This document shows, piece after piece, positions 27,633 to 37,717 of a stretch of 64,000 nucleotides of DNA (position 1 is the stretch's first letter; each line of letters begins with the position of its first letter). Both the position numbers and the translations under genes were made by a program. A model generated the notes under the pieces. That model was given only the letters and a program-made list of their open reading frames with translations. It made no database searches and was not told where the DNA came from. Source of the DNA: Sphingosinicella sp. CPCC 101087 (GTDB taxonomy: Bacteria; Pseudomonadota; Alphaproteobacteria; Sphingomonadales; Sphingomonadaceae); assembly GCF_004151485.1 (NCBI RefSeq), contig NZ_SBFF01000004.1, positions 124,001-188,000 on the forward strand. The letters run 5' to 3'.

Positions 27633-30122
27633 CTATTCGTAGCGAAGGGCGTTGATCGGGTTGGTGCGCGAGACACGCAGCGCGTGGCCCGAAACGGTGC
27701 CGATCGCGATCGCGAGAGCGATCAGGCCGGCGATGAGAAAGGGGCCGGGCCCAAGGTCGATCCGGACGTCGAAGCTGTTGAGCCAGTCGCGCATCACCCA
27801 CCAGGCGGCCGGCCAGGCGACCAGATTGGCGACGATCACCGGCTTCGAGAACTGCCACGCGAGCAGACGGACGATGTCGCGCGAGCGGGCGCCGAATACC
27901 TTTCGGATCCCGATTTCCCGGGTTCGCCGCTCGGCAGTGAAGGCGGCAAGGCCGAACAGGCCGAGGCAGGCGATCACGACCGCGAGCCCCGCAAATCCGG
28001 CGAACGCCTGACCCCGGGCCGCATCGGTGGCGTAAAGCTCGGCGAGTTGATCGTCTGCATATTCCCCTTCGAACGGCACGTCTGCGACAAGCCGCTTCCA
28101 GACCTGAGCGACATTCTGCCGAACGGCCTCCGGGTTCGACGAACGATAGCGTATGGCAAGGCTGCGATAGATTCCGCGGTCGAAGAACAGGCTCGGCTCG
28201 ACCGATTCGCGCAGCGAGCGAAAGCGACTGTTCTCGACGACGCCGACGATCGTTGCCGGAAGCAGGCCGACCTCCTCCGGAAAGACGTTCAGCCTGACCT
28301 GGCGGCCGATCGCCGCCTGCGGGTCTGCATAGCCCATCTGCTCGGCGGCCAGCCGGTTGACGACGATGTTGAGCCCGCGCTGGACAAGCTCCCGCATTGC
28401 CGGCTCTGGATCCTCGCCCGTGCCCCAAGGCAGCCACAGCCGATCGCGGGCCTGATCGAGCGAGAGGGTCCGCCCGGCGAGCAAGGGCACGCGCATCGTC
28501 TGGAAGAAATCCGGATGGACGCTGTAATTGCCCAGGAGGAGCGGCTCGGCGCGGCCGGGCACCAGAGCGTTGGTGTTGGTAACGTTGCCGGTGGCGACGG
28601 TGATGCTGGTGCCGGCGACACCCTCCACACCCTCGATCCGGCCGATCTCGCGCATCAGGGTTTCGGTCTGCGGGATGACCTCGGCCCGATTCATATTGGC
28701 GACCTGGATCAGCCCTTCGCGCTCGAAACCCAGATCCGTGGTCTGGGCGAAGCGGGTCTGGGCGTAGACCACGATGGTGCAGATGATGAGCCCGATCGAC
28801 ACGGCGAACTGGCCGACGACGAGCAGGTTGCGCAGCCGCCCGGTGCCGAGCGGCTCGGCGGTCGACTTGTTCGCCTTGAGCACCGCCGCCGGCTGGAAGC
28901 GGGACAGATAGAAGGCCGGATAGAGGCCGCCGGCGAAACCGACGACGAGGAACAGCCCGGCAACCGGCAGCAGGATTCCGCCGACACCGAGATATTGGAT
29001 TTCGAGGTCGGAATCGAGAAAGGCCGCCAGATAGGGCAGGCCGAGCTCGACCATGGCAAGCGCGATCAGCATGGCGAGACCGGTGATCAGCAGCGACTCG
29101 CCGAGAAACTGGAAGACGAGCTGGCGCCGATTGGCGCCGAGCACCTTGCGCAGCGCCACCTCCCTGGCGCGCTGGCTGGCGCGGGCGGTGGCGAGGTTGA
29201 CGAAGTTGATCGACGCCATCGCCAGGATCAGCAGGGCGACGATGGCGAAGGTGACGATCGTGCGCCGGTCGTTGCCGGGACGGTCGAGCTCGCCCTCGGC
29301 GCCGCTCAGATGGACGTCGCGGACGTTGACCAGGTGCCAGTCGAACAGGTCCCCTTCGCTGACCTGCTGCCCGCCGACAATCACGGGCGGGATGTTGCGC
29401 CGCTCCCAGGCCTGGAGCTGGTCGTTGATCGCTTCGGCGTCGGCGCCCGGCCGCAGCTTCAGATAGACGAATCCGTTGACGCAGCCCCAGCCGCAATCGG
29501 CCTTCTCCTGCTCGCTGATCCGGCCGAGGGCGCGGAACGGCATGTGGCTGTTGCGGGGAATATCCTCGAAGATGCCGGTGACGCGCAGGCTGTACTGCTC
29601 CCCGCCACGCATCGAGGTCACCGTCCGGCCGATGATGTCGAGGCTGCCGAAGCGGTTCATCGCCTCGCTGCGGCTCAGCACCAGCGCGTCCATGCCGGAG
29701 AGCGCCGTCGCCGGATCGCCGCGCAGGAAGGGCAGTTGCAGGATTCGAAAGAAATTCTCGTCGGTCAGGTACATCTCGACGAAAACCGGCTCGCCTTCCT
29801 GGAGGAAGACCGGGTTGAAACCTTCGACGCGGGCGATTTCCTCGATCTGCGGGAAGTCCGCGGCGAGACTCTCGGTGATGACGCCGTGAGTGCCCTGCTG
29901 GGGCACGCGGTTCGGATTGTCCTCCGATACGTTGATCGACTGGACCTGAAAGACCCGCTCGGAGTCGGGCAGCCAGCGATCGTAGCTCGTCTCGTAGCGG
30001 ACGTAGATCAGGATCATCAGGCAGGCGGCGAGGCCGAGCGCCAGGCCGAAGACGTTGATGAAGGCGTAGGTCCGGTTGCGGGTCAGTGCCCGAAATCCGA
30101 CGGTGAGATAATTGCGCCACAT
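27633..30122 (-). CDS. MacB/FtsX-type ABC permease, paralog 5 of 5
   Basis: An 829-residue permease starting MWRNYLTVGFRAL like its four neighbours. It has an N-terminal membrane helix, a periplasmic MacB-like domain (about 50-245), a first FtsX module (about 285-410), a second periplasmic part and a second FtsX module (about 705-815) ending in a motif ISRTNPINALRYE-like. The conserved EIGIRKVFGA segment before the last helices is the likely ATPase coupling helix. The start at 30122 is chosen to match the paralogs; an ATG at 30137 overlaps the previous stop (ATGA). Compared with the other four it has the KVFGA rather than KVLGA variant. Confidence 0.9.
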   Translation of the reverse strand: MWRNYLTVGFRALTRNRTYAFINVFGLALGLAACLMILIYVRYETSYDRWLPDSERVFQVQSINVSEDNPNRVPQQGTHGVITESLAADFPQIEEIARVEGFNPVFLQEGEPVFVEMYLTDENFFRILQLPFLRGDPATALSGMDALVLSRSEAMNRFGSLDIIGRTVTSMRGGEQYSLRVTGIFEDIPRNSHMPFRALGRISEQEKADCGWGCVNGFVYLKLRPGADAEAINDQLQAWERRNIPPVIVGGQQVSEGDLFDWHLVNVRDVHLSGAEGELDRPGNDRRTIVTFAIVALLILAMASINFVNLATARASQRAREVALRKVLGANRRQLVFQFLGESLLITGLAMLIALAMVELGLPYLAAFLDSDLEIQYLGVGGILLPVAGLFLVVGFAGGLYPAFYLSRFQPAAVLKANKSTAEPLGTGRLRNLLVVGQFAVSIGLIICTIVVYAQTRFAQTTDLGFEREGLIQVANMNRAEVIPQTETLMREIGRIEGVEGVAGTSITVATGNVTNTNALVPGRAEPLLLGNYSVHPDFFQTMRVPLLAGRTLSLDQARDRLWLPWGTGEDPEPAMRELVQRGLNIVVNRLAAEQMGYADPQAAIGRQVRLNVFPEEVGLLPATIVGVVENSRFRSLRESVEPSLFFDRGIYRSLAIRYRSSNPEAVRQNVAQVWKRLVADVPFEGEYADDQLAELYATDAARGQAFAGFAGLAVVIACLGLFGLAAFTAERRTREIGIRKVFGARSRDIVRLLAWQFSKPVIVANLVAWPAAWWVMRDWLNSFDVRIDLGPGPFLIAGLIALAIAIGTVSGHALRVSRTNPINALRYE

Positions 30123-30133
30123 CGGCCGTCTCC

Positions 30134-32617
30134 TCATTCGTAGCGCAAGGCGTGGATGGGATTGGTGCGTGCGACGCGGATGGCATGGCCGGCGATCGTG
30201 CCTATCGCGATCCCGAGCGCAAGCAGACCGGCGAGCGCGAAGGGCGTGAGCCCGAGGTCGATGCGCACGTCGAACGTGTTGAGCCAGTCACGCATCACCC
30301 ACCAGGCGACCGGCCAGGCGATCAGGTTCGCGATCACCACCGGCTTGGTGAACTGCCAGACGAGCAGCTTGACGATATCCGCGACGCGCGCGCCGAGGAC
30401 CTTGCGGATGCCGATCTCCTTCGTCCGCCGCGCGGCCGTGAACGCCGCGAGACCGAAGAGGCCGAGGCAGGAGATGATCACGGCGAGAATGGCGAAGCCG
30501 CCGAATACGGCCGCGCGCGTGCGGTCGCGCTGATAAAGCTCGGCGACCAGATCCTCGGCGAAGGCGGCATCGAAGGGAATGTCGGGCAGGAACTCCAGCC
30601 AGGCATTCCGGAGCCCTTCCATTACCTCGCCTGGCCGGTCGGAGCGGTAGCGGACGATCAACTGCGTGATCTCGTCGGGGTCGAAGGTGAAGATGAGCGG
30701 CTCGATCTCGTCGCGCGCGCTGCGGACGCGCGTATCCTCGACCACGCCGACGATCGTGCAAGGCACCATCTCCGCTCCGTCGACGCTCGTGCGCACCTGC
30801 TGCCCGAGCGCGGCCGAAGGGTCGCGAAATCCGAACATCTGTGCGGCGCGGCGGTTGACGATGATGTTCAGCCCGCGCGCGGAGAGATTTCCGATCGGCG
30901 TGCCCTCCGGAGAGCGGATGAGACGATCATTGGCGAAGCGCTCCCCGAGCATCCGGCCAGCGAGCAGGCGCATTCCCATCGCCGAGAAGAAGTCGGGATC
31001 GGCACGATAGACGCCGACATTGAGACCCTGGATCCCGCCCGGAGCGCTGACCGCCTGGATCGACTTGTTGATCGCGGCGATGCCGAGGTTGGTCCTGCCG
31101 ACAGCGACGATTCCGGGGACGGATTCCAGCCGCCGCTTCGCCGCCTCGTAGCTGCCCGTTTCCTGCAGCCGCCAGGCACCGCCGACCTGGATCAGCCCGT
31201 CCCGCTCGTATCCGGGATCGACGGTGGTGACGAAGCGGGTCTGCGAATAGACGACCCAGGTGCAGATGATCAGGCCGATCGAAATGGCGAACTGCGCGAC
31301 CACCAGCAGGTTGCGCAGCCGGCCGGTACCGTGCGGCTCGGCCGAGGACTTGTTCGCCCGCAGCACATGAGCGGGCTGAAAGCGAGCAAGGAAGAAAGCG
31401 GGGTAGAGGCCGCCAAGCGCGCCCACCAGCGCGATCAGGACGACGGCCATGAGGCCGATGCCCCCGCCGCCGAAGTAGCGAAGCTGGAAGTCGGCATCGA
31501 GATAGTTGCCGAGCATCGGTGCGAACAGCTCGATCAGCGTCAGCGCGATCAGCATCGACAGCGTCGCGAGCAGAACCGACTCGCCGAGGAACTGGAGGAC
31601 CAGCTGCTTCCGGCTCGCCCCGAGCACCTTTCGCAGCGCGACCTCTCGGGCGCGCTGGCCGGCGCGCGCGGTCGACAGATTGATGAAGTTGATGCAGGCC
31701 ATGGCGAGGATCAGTGCCGCGACGATGGCGAAAGTCGCGACGGTGCGGTGGTCGTTGCCGGGAGTCATCGACAGCTGCTGCGCCTCGCCGAGGTGGACGC
31801 CGCGCACCGGAACCAGTTCCAGGTCCATGATGTCGGCCTGCGAGGCGGTGCGGCCGTCGATGACCTGCGGCGGGATGACCCTCTTTTCCCAGTCGGGAAG
31901 CGCCGCATTGATGGCTTCGGCCTCCGCTTCGGGCCGCAGCTTCACGTAGTGATACTGGCCCATGGCGCCCCAGCTCCGAAAGATTTCGGGCCTGCCCGCA
32001 TATAGAGCGGGATCGAAGCGCAGCAGGGCATCGAAGGCCATGTGGCTGTTGTTCGGCATGTCGGCGACGACACCCGTCACGATATAGTCGCGTCTCTCAG
32101 CGCCGCCGCTCGTGGTGATCGTCTGTCCGATGACGTCGATCGAGCCGAACTGCCGAATCGCCTCGGTTTCGGTCAGAACGATCGAAGTCACGTTCGGAAG
32201 GGCCTGCCCGGCCGAGCCGCGCAGGAAGCGGAGCTGGAATATGTCGAAGAAGGCCGGATCGACGCGAAGCCCCTCGACGGTGATCGGCCGACCCTGGTGA
32301 AGCACGGCCGGACGACTCGGAACGGCGATGGTGATGGCTTCGATCTGCGGAAAGCCGCCGACCAGCGTGTCGTGCACCGGCATCGGGCTGGACTGCGTAG
32401 CCGAGACCGGCTGCCCCGGCTCGTGCCAGGTCGCCTGCACCTGATAGATTCGCTCACTGTCCGGGAGCCAGGCGTCGTAGCTCGTTTCGTAGCGGACATA
32501 GAGGATGAGCAGCAGGCTCGCGGCGAGCCCGATCGCGAGGCCGAATATGTTGATGAAAGCGTAGGTCCGGCTCCTGACGAGCGAGCGGAAACCGACGGTC
32601 AGATAGTTGCGCCACAT
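30134..32617 (-). CDS. MacB/FtsX-type ABC permease, paralog 4 of 5
   Basis: An 827-residue inner-membrane permease with two FtsX modules and two extracytoplasmic MacB-like domains, the layout of proteins that use ATP for work in the periplasm or outer envelope. N-terminus MWRNYLTVGFRSLVRSRTYA and C-terminus NPIHALRYE are shared with the neighbours, while the periplasmic parts differ most (for example LVPVRGVHLGEAQQLSM here). A GGGAGG ribosome binding site precedes the ATG. Its stop overlaps an upstream ATG of the next permease. Confidence 0.92.
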   Translation of the reverse strand: MWRNYLTVGFRSLVRSRTYAFINIFGLAIGLAASLLLILYVRYETSYDAWLPDSERIYQVQATWHEPGQPVSATQSSPMPVHDTLVGGFPQIEAITIAVPSRPAVLHQGRPITVEGLRVDPAFFDIFQLRFLRGSAGQALPNVTSIVLTETEAIRQFGSIDVIGQTITTSGGAERRDYIVTGVVADMPNNSHMAFDALLRFDPALYAGRPEIFRSWGAMGQYHYVKLRPEAEAEAINAALPDWEKRVIPPQVIDGRTASQADIMDLELVPVRGVHLGEAQQLSMTPGNDHRTVATFAIVAALILAMACINFINLSTARAGQRAREVALRKVLGASRKQLVLQFLGESVLLATLSMLIALTLIELFAPMLGNYLDADFQLRYFGGGGIGLMAVVLIALVGALGGLYPAFFLARFQPAHVLRANKSSAEPHGTGRLRNLLVVAQFAISIGLIICTWVVYSQTRFVTTVDPGYERDGLIQVGGAWRLQETGSYEAAKRRLESVPGIVAVGRTNLGIAAINKSIQAVSAPGGIQGLNVGVYRADPDFFSAMGMRLLAGRMLGERFANDRLIRSPEGTPIGNLSARGLNIIVNRRAAQMFGFRDPSAALGQQVRTSVDGAEMVPCTIVGVVEDTRVRSARDEIEPLIFTFDPDEITQLIVRYRSDRPGEVMEGLRNAWLEFLPDIPFDAAFAEDLVAELYQRDRTRAAVFGGFAILAVIISCLGLFGLAAFTAARRTKEIGIRKVLGARVADIVKLLVWQFTKPVVIANLIAWPVAWWVMRDWLNTFDVRIDLGLTPFALAGLLALGIAIGTIAGHAIRVARTNPIHALRYE

Positions 32618-32633
32618 GCCGGCCTCCCTCCCC

Positions 32634-35132
32634 TCACTCGTATCTCAGCGCCTGGATCGGGTTGGCGCGCGCAACTTTGAAGGCGTGGCCGGCGATGGTC
32701 CCGATGGCGATCGCCAGAGCCAGGAGCCCGGCGAGCACGAACGGCGCCGGGCCGAGGTCGATGCGCGCGTCGAAATTGTTCAGCCAGTCGCGCATCACCC
32801 ACCAGGCGACGGGCCAGGCGATCAGGTTGGCGACGATGATCGGCTTGGAAAATTGCCAGGCGAGCAGCTGGACGATGTCGCGGGTGCGGGCGCCGAGCAC
32901 CTTCCTGATGCCGATTTCCTTGGTCCGCCGCTCGGCGGTGAAGGCAGCGAGGCCGAACAGGCCGAGGCAGGCCACGATGATCGCGAGGATTGCGAAGGCG
33001 GCGAACGCCTGCGCCCTGGCATCCTCGGCATCGTACAATTCCCCGATGATCGAGTCGCTATATTCGGCCTCGAACGGCACCTCGGTCGTGACGCCCTTCC
33101 AGACCCGCTCGATGGCGGCACGGACCTCGGCGGGATTGCCGTCGAACCGAGCGATGACGTGGGTGTGGCCGCTGTTCACGTTCTGGAACATGATCGGATC
33201 CATCGGCAGCTTGACCGAGCGGAAGCGCGCATCGCGCACGACGCCGATCACCGTGGCGGGAACGAGCCCGAATTCGCTTTGCACCAAACCGGCGCGGATG
33301 GTGCGGCCGACCGCATCGGCGGGGTTGCGGAACCCCAGCCGCCGCGCCGCCAGCTCGTTGATGACGATATTGCCGCCCCGGGCCGCGAGCGCGCGCTGCG
33401 CCGCGCCGTCGGGCGGATAAGGTACTGTCATATCGTCCATCGGCCGCTGCGGATCGAACCAGCGGCCGGCGACGAGCTGCATGCCCATCGCCTCGAGGAA
33501 GGCCTCGTCGACCTGATAAATGCCGATAAGGACCGGATCGGGGCGGCCGGGGATCATGACGTTCGTGTTGCTGTTATTGTCGGTCGCGACGCCGATATTC
33601 GTGCGGCCGGCGGTGACGACGCCCGGGACGCGCTTGATCCGATCGACCAGCATCTCGCCCTTTTCGAGCAGCTGGTAACGGCTGAGACCATCGATCTGGA
33701 GAATGTTGCTGCGGTCGTATCCCGGATCGACGGTGCGAGCGAAGACGGTCTGGCCGTAGATGACGGCGGTGCAGATGATGAGCGCGATCGAAACGGCGAA
33801 CTGGGCGACGACCAGGATGCTGCGCAGACGCCCCGATCCTGGCGTCTCCGACGAGGATTTGTTCGCCTTGAGCACCGTCGCAGGCTCGAACCTGGAGATG
33901 AAGAAGGCCGGGTAGAGACCTCCCAGGACGCCGACCACGACCACCAGCCCCAGGACCGGCAGCATGATCCCCCCGGCGCCAAAATAGCGCACGTCGAGAT
34001 TGGCGCCGAGAAAGGCGGTGAATGACGGCATCAGCAGCTCGATCAAAGCGAGCGCGATGAGCATCGCGCCGACGGCGACGATGATCGATTCGCCCACGAA
34101 CTGCACGATCAACTGCCTTCGAGTGGCGCCGAGCGCCTTGCGCAAGGCGACCTCGCGCGCCCGCTGGCTGGCACGCGCAGTGGCGAGATTGGTGAAGTTC
34201 ACCACCGCCATGCCCAGGATCAGCAGAGCTACGATCGAGAAGGTGATGATGGTGGTGCGGTCGTTCCCCGGCGCCATCGCCGCAGCCTGGGCCTCGCCCA
34301 GATGGACGTCGGTCAGGTTGACGATGTGCCAATCCTGGTCGTCGCCGGCGTTGTAGCGCGCCTCGCCCGTATTGTCGTCGGGAATGACCCGGTCCTCCCA
34401 GGCCTGGAGGCTCGAGCGGATCGCCTGAACGTCCGCACCCGGCCGCAGCTTCACATAGACCCAGCCGTTCTGGCAGCCCCAGCATTGGAGCGCCTGGGGA
34501 AAGTCGGCATTGTAGGCGATCAGATCGATCCGGATCAGACTGTTGATCCTGAGGTGCGAGTTGGTCGGCAGGTCGCGAAGCACGCCGGTGATCCGGAAGT
34601 CCCTCGTGACGCCGCGCGTGATGAGGGTCATCGTCTCGCCGACCACCCGATCGGTGCCGAACCGCCGCCGGGCCTCAGACTGGGTGATCACCGCGGAATT
34701 GGCCTGCGACAGCGCATTGTGGTCGCCATGCACCAGCGGCAGCGGCACGACGTCGAGGAAGTTGCCGTCGACCCAAAGGTAATCCTCGGTGGAGGTCGCC
34801 TCGCCGTTCCGGAAGAAGACCGGCTCGTTGTCGGTGACGTAGACCTCCTGCTCGATCTGCGGGAAATTGTCCTTGAGCGACTTGCCCGCAGTGTAAGGCG
34901 TCATCTGGAGCTTGGCTTCGTTCCCGGTATCGCGGGCCTTGTACCAGCTCTGCACCTGGTAGATGCGATCCGCCTCGGGGATCCAGCGATCGTAGCTGAG
35001 CTCGTAGCGGACGTAGAGCAGGATCATCAGGCAGGCGGCCATGCCGATCGCGAGGCCGAAGATGTTGATGAAGGCGTAGGTCCGGCTCTTGGCGAGCGCG
35101 CGGACGCCGACCGTCAGATAGTTGCGCCACAT
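32634..35132 (-). CDS. MacB/FtsX-type ABC permease, paralog 3 of 5
   Basis: An 832-residue paralog. Membrane helices sit at about residues 18-40, three near 280-400, one near 425 and three at 705-815. The conserved segment GNDRTTIITFSIVALLILGM begins the first FtsX module; TKEIGIRKVLGARTRDIVQL begins the second. The extracytoplasmic domain contains a CWGCQNGW stretch with two cysteines that aligns with CGWGCVNGF in paralog 5 but is absent from the others, so the pair may form a disulfide. The ribosome binding site (GAGGGGAGG) is strong. Only 16 bases separate it from the next permease. Confidence 0.92.
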   Translation of the reverse strand: MWRNYLTVGVRALAKSRTYAFINIFGLAIGMAACLMILLYVRYELSYDRWIPEADRIYQVQSWYKARDTGNEAKLQMTPYTAGKSLKDNFPQIEQEVYVTDNEPVFFRNGEATSTEDYLWVDGNFLDVVPLPLVHGDHNALSQANSAVITQSEARRRFGTDRVVGETMTLITRGVTRDFRITGVLRDLPTNSHLRINSLIRIDLIAYNADFPQALQCWGCQNGWVYVKLRPGADVQAIRSSLQAWEDRVIPDDNTGEARYNAGDDQDWHIVNLTDVHLGEAQAAAMAPGNDRTTIITFSIVALLILGMAVVNFTNLATARASQRAREVALRKALGATRRQLIVQFVGESIIVAVGAMLIALALIELLMPSFTAFLGANLDVRYFGAGGIMLPVLGLVVVVGVLGGLYPAFFISRFEPATVLKANKSSSETPGSGRLRSILVVAQFAVSIALIICTAVIYGQTVFARTVDPGYDRSNILQIDGLSRYQLLEKGEMLVDRIKRVPGVVTAGRTNIGVATDNNSNTNVMIPGRPDPVLIGIYQVDEAFLEAMGMQLVAGRWFDPQRPMDDMTVPYPPDGAAQRALAARGGNIVINELAARRLGFRNPADAVGRTIRAGLVQSEFGLVPATVIGVVRDARFRSVKLPMDPIMFQNVNSGHTHVIARFDGNPAEVRAAIERVWKGVTTEVPFEAEYSDSIIGELYDAEDARAQAFAAFAILAIIVACLGLFGLAAFTAERRTKEIGIRKVLGARTRDIVQLLAWQFSKPIIVANLIAWPVAWWVMRDWLNNFDARIDLGPAPFVLAGLLALAIAIGTIAGHAFKVARANPIQALRYE

Positions 35133-35166
35133 GGAACGCCTCCCCTCCTTCGCTGTCCCGCCACGC

Positions 35167-37674
35167 TCATTCGTATCTCAGCGCATGGATAGGGTTGGCG
35201 CGCGCCACCCGGACAGCGTGGCCGGCAATGGTGCCGAGCGCGATCGCCAGCGCCAGCAGGCCGGCCAGCAGGAACGGCGCCGGCCCCAGGTCTATCCGGG
35301 CTTCAAACGTGTTGAGCCAGTCGCGCATGGCCCACCAGGCGACCGGCCAGGCGATCAGGTTGGCGAGGATGATCGGCTTGGAGAATTGCCACGCCAGCAG
35401 CCGGACGATGTCTCCAGTGCGCGCGCCAAGCACCTTGCGAATGCCGATCTCCTTGGTCCGTCGCTCGGCGGTGAAGGCAGCGAGGCCGAACAGGCCGAGG
35501 CAGGCCACGATGATCGCGAGCAGCGCGAACCCGGCGAAGACCTGCGCGCGCGCCGCCTCGGGACCGTACAGCCTGGCGAGTATCTCTTCGGTGAAATATG
35601 CCTCGAACGGTACGTCGGGGACGACCCGGCGCCAGACTTCACCGATATGCTCGCGCACCGCGCCGGGATCGGCGGAATCGTAGCGCACCGCCAGATAGCC
35701 GGCATAATCGCTTCCGAGCCGGTACATGATGGGCTCGACCGGCAGGCGGATGGAGCGCCAGCGCGTGTCCCTGACGACGCCGACGATGGTGACCGGCGTC
35801 AGGCCGATCTCCGGGTTGAACGGCGACAAGGAGACCCGCACCTGCTTGCCGACCGCGTCCTCGGGCGTGCGGAAGCCCAGCTGCCGCGCCGCCAGCGCGT
35901 TCACGATCACGTTGCCGCCGCGCCGCGCCAAGGCGCGCTCCGCCTCGGCGTCGCCGTCGACCGGAACGTGCAGCCGGTCCATCGGACGGTCCGGGTCGAA
36001 CAGGCGGCCCGCGAGCCGGTCGATGCCCATCGTGGCGAAGAAATGCTCGTCCACCGCATAATTGCCGAGATTCACCGGTTCATCGCGGCCGGGCAGATAG
36101 ACGGCGCGGCCCATCGTATTGTGCGTGTCGACGCCGATGCTCGTTCGCGAAACAGAGACGACGCCGTCGATCCGGCCGATCTCGCGCGCCAGCGTTTCGG
36201 CGACCGGCTGGAGCTGTCGGCGATTGAGATTGTCGATCTGGAGGATGCCTTCGCGACGGAAGCCGGGATCGGCGGTGCGGGCGTGTACCGTCTGGGCGTA
36301 GACGATCGCCGTGCAGATGATGAGGCCGATCGACACGGCGAACTGGGCGACGACCAAGGCGCTGCGCAGCCGGCCGGTGCCGGCGGCCTCGGCGGCGGAT
36401 TTGTTGGCCTTGAGCACCTCGGCCGGCTGAAAGCGGGAAAGCTGAAATGCCGGATACAGACCTCCGACCGCGCCCACCAGCAACACGAGGAGGACGATCG
36501 GCAGGACAAGGCCGTCTGCGCCGAAATAGGTCATTTCGAGGTCGGCCTCGAGAAAGCCCGACAGGAACGGAAGCAGCAGTTCGGCCGCAGCCAGTGCGAT
36601 CAGCATCGCGATCGTCGTCAGCAGCAGGGATTCACCGAGAAACTGGGCGATCAGCTGGCGGCGATTAGCACCAAGCACCTTGCGCAACGCCACTTCTCGG
36701 GCGCGCTGACTGGCGCGGGCGGTGGCGAGGTTGGTGAAGTTCACACAGGCCATGAACAGGATCAGGAAGGCGACAACGGTGAAGGTGACGATGGTGCGCT
36801 CGTCATTGCCGGGGGCGAAGCCGCCGAGCTGCGCCTCGCCGAGATGCACGTCGCGGACGTTGACCAAGCGCCAATCCTGGGCCTTGCCGCGGTCGATCGT
36901 GCCCCGGCCGAAATCTTCGGGCGGGATGTTGCGTCGCTCCCATTGGGGCATTGCGGCGTGGATCCGCTCGACATCCGTCCCGGGGCGCAGGCGCAGGTAG
37001 TTCCAGCCCGATATCTGTCCCCAGCTGGTGAGAAATTCGGGGAAGGTGGCAAAGGTGGTGGCCGGATCGATCCGGTAGATCATGCTGAGGCGCATGTGGG
37101 AATTGGGCGGCAGATCGCGGATCACGCCGGTGACGCGATGATCGACATGCTCGCGCTGCACGAGCGTCAGCGTTCTGCCGATCGGGTCCTCGTCGCCGAA
37201 CAGCCGCTGCGCCACCGTTTCCGTCAGGACGACGTTGCCGGGCCGGGCCAGAGCCGTGGCCGGGTCGCCGCGGACGAAGGGCAGGGGCAGCACGTCGAAC
37301 ACCGGTCCGGCGGCGGCGGCGGCGTTCTCGATGGATATCGCCTCTCCGTCCTTCAGCGCGATGGCGAAGGTCCCGTACATGAAGAGCCGGCGCTCGACCT
37401 CGGGGAAATCCTGCTCCAGCGCCGTGCCGGCCGCATATTGGGACATCTGCATGCGATAGACCTCGCCGGTCTCGTCGTCGGTGCTGATGTTCTGGAGCTG
37501 GTAGAGATTCTCGGCGTTGGGCAGCCATTCGTCGTAGCTGCGCTCGTAGCGCACGTAGAGCAGCAGCATCAGGCAGGCGGCGAGGCCCACGGCGAGGCCG
37601 AAGATGTTGATGAAGGCGTAGGTCCGGCTCCGCAGCAGCGATCTCAAGCCGACGGTCAGATAATTGCGCCACAT
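35167..37674 (-). CDS. MacB/FtsX-type ABC permease, paralog 2 of 5
   Basis: An 835-residue paralog with the same N-terminus (MWRNYLTVGLRSLLRSRTYA), twin FtsX modules and C-terminal VARANPIHALRYE. Differences concentrate in the two extracytoplasmic regions (about residues 50-245 and 450-690). It lies 34 bases upstream of paralog 3, with GAAGGGAG before its own start. It carries no ATPase domain and must depend on the ATPase encoded at 40367-41047, unless another supplies energy. Confidence 0.92.
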   Translation of the reverse strand: MWRNYLTVGLRSLLRSRTYAFINIFGLAVGLAACLMLLLYVRYERSYDEWLPNAENLYQLQNISTDDETGEVYRMQMSQYAAGTALEQDFPEVERRLFMYGTFAIALKDGEAISIENAAAAAGPVFDVLPLPFVRGDPATALARPGNVVLTETVAQRLFGDEDPIGRTLTLVQREHVDHRVTGVIRDLPPNSHMRLSMIYRIDPATTFATFPEFLTSWGQISGWNYLRLRPGTDVERIHAAMPQWERRNIPPEDFGRGTIDRGKAQDWRLVNVRDVHLGEAQLGGFAPGNDERTIVTFTVVAFLILFMACVNFTNLATARASQRAREVALRKVLGANRRQLIAQFLGESLLLTTIAMLIALAAAELLLPFLSGFLEADLEMTYFGADGLVLPIVLLVLLVGAVGGLYPAFQLSRFQPAEVLKANKSAAEAAGTGRLRSALVVAQFAVSIGLIICTAIVYAQTVHARTADPGFRREGILQIDNLNRRQLQPVAETLAREIGRIDGVVSVSRTSIGVDTHNTMGRAVYLPGRDEPVNLGNYAVDEHFFATMGIDRLAGRLFDPDRPMDRLHVPVDGDAEAERALARRGGNVIVNALAARQLGFRTPEDAVGKQVRVSLSPFNPEIGLTPVTIVGVVRDTRWRSIRLPVEPIMYRLGSDYAGYLAVRYDSADPGAVREHIGEVWRRVVPDVPFEAYFTEEILARLYGPEAARAQVFAGFALLAIIVACLGLFGLAAFTAERRTKEIGIRKVLGARTGDIVRLLAWQFSKPIILANLIAWPVAWWAMRDWLNTFEARIDLGPAPFLLAGLLALAIALGTIAGHAVRVARANPIHALRYE

Positions 37675-37717
37675 CGTCGGCGGCTCCCTTCCGTGGTCCA
37701 GCGCGAGCCTGCGCCCC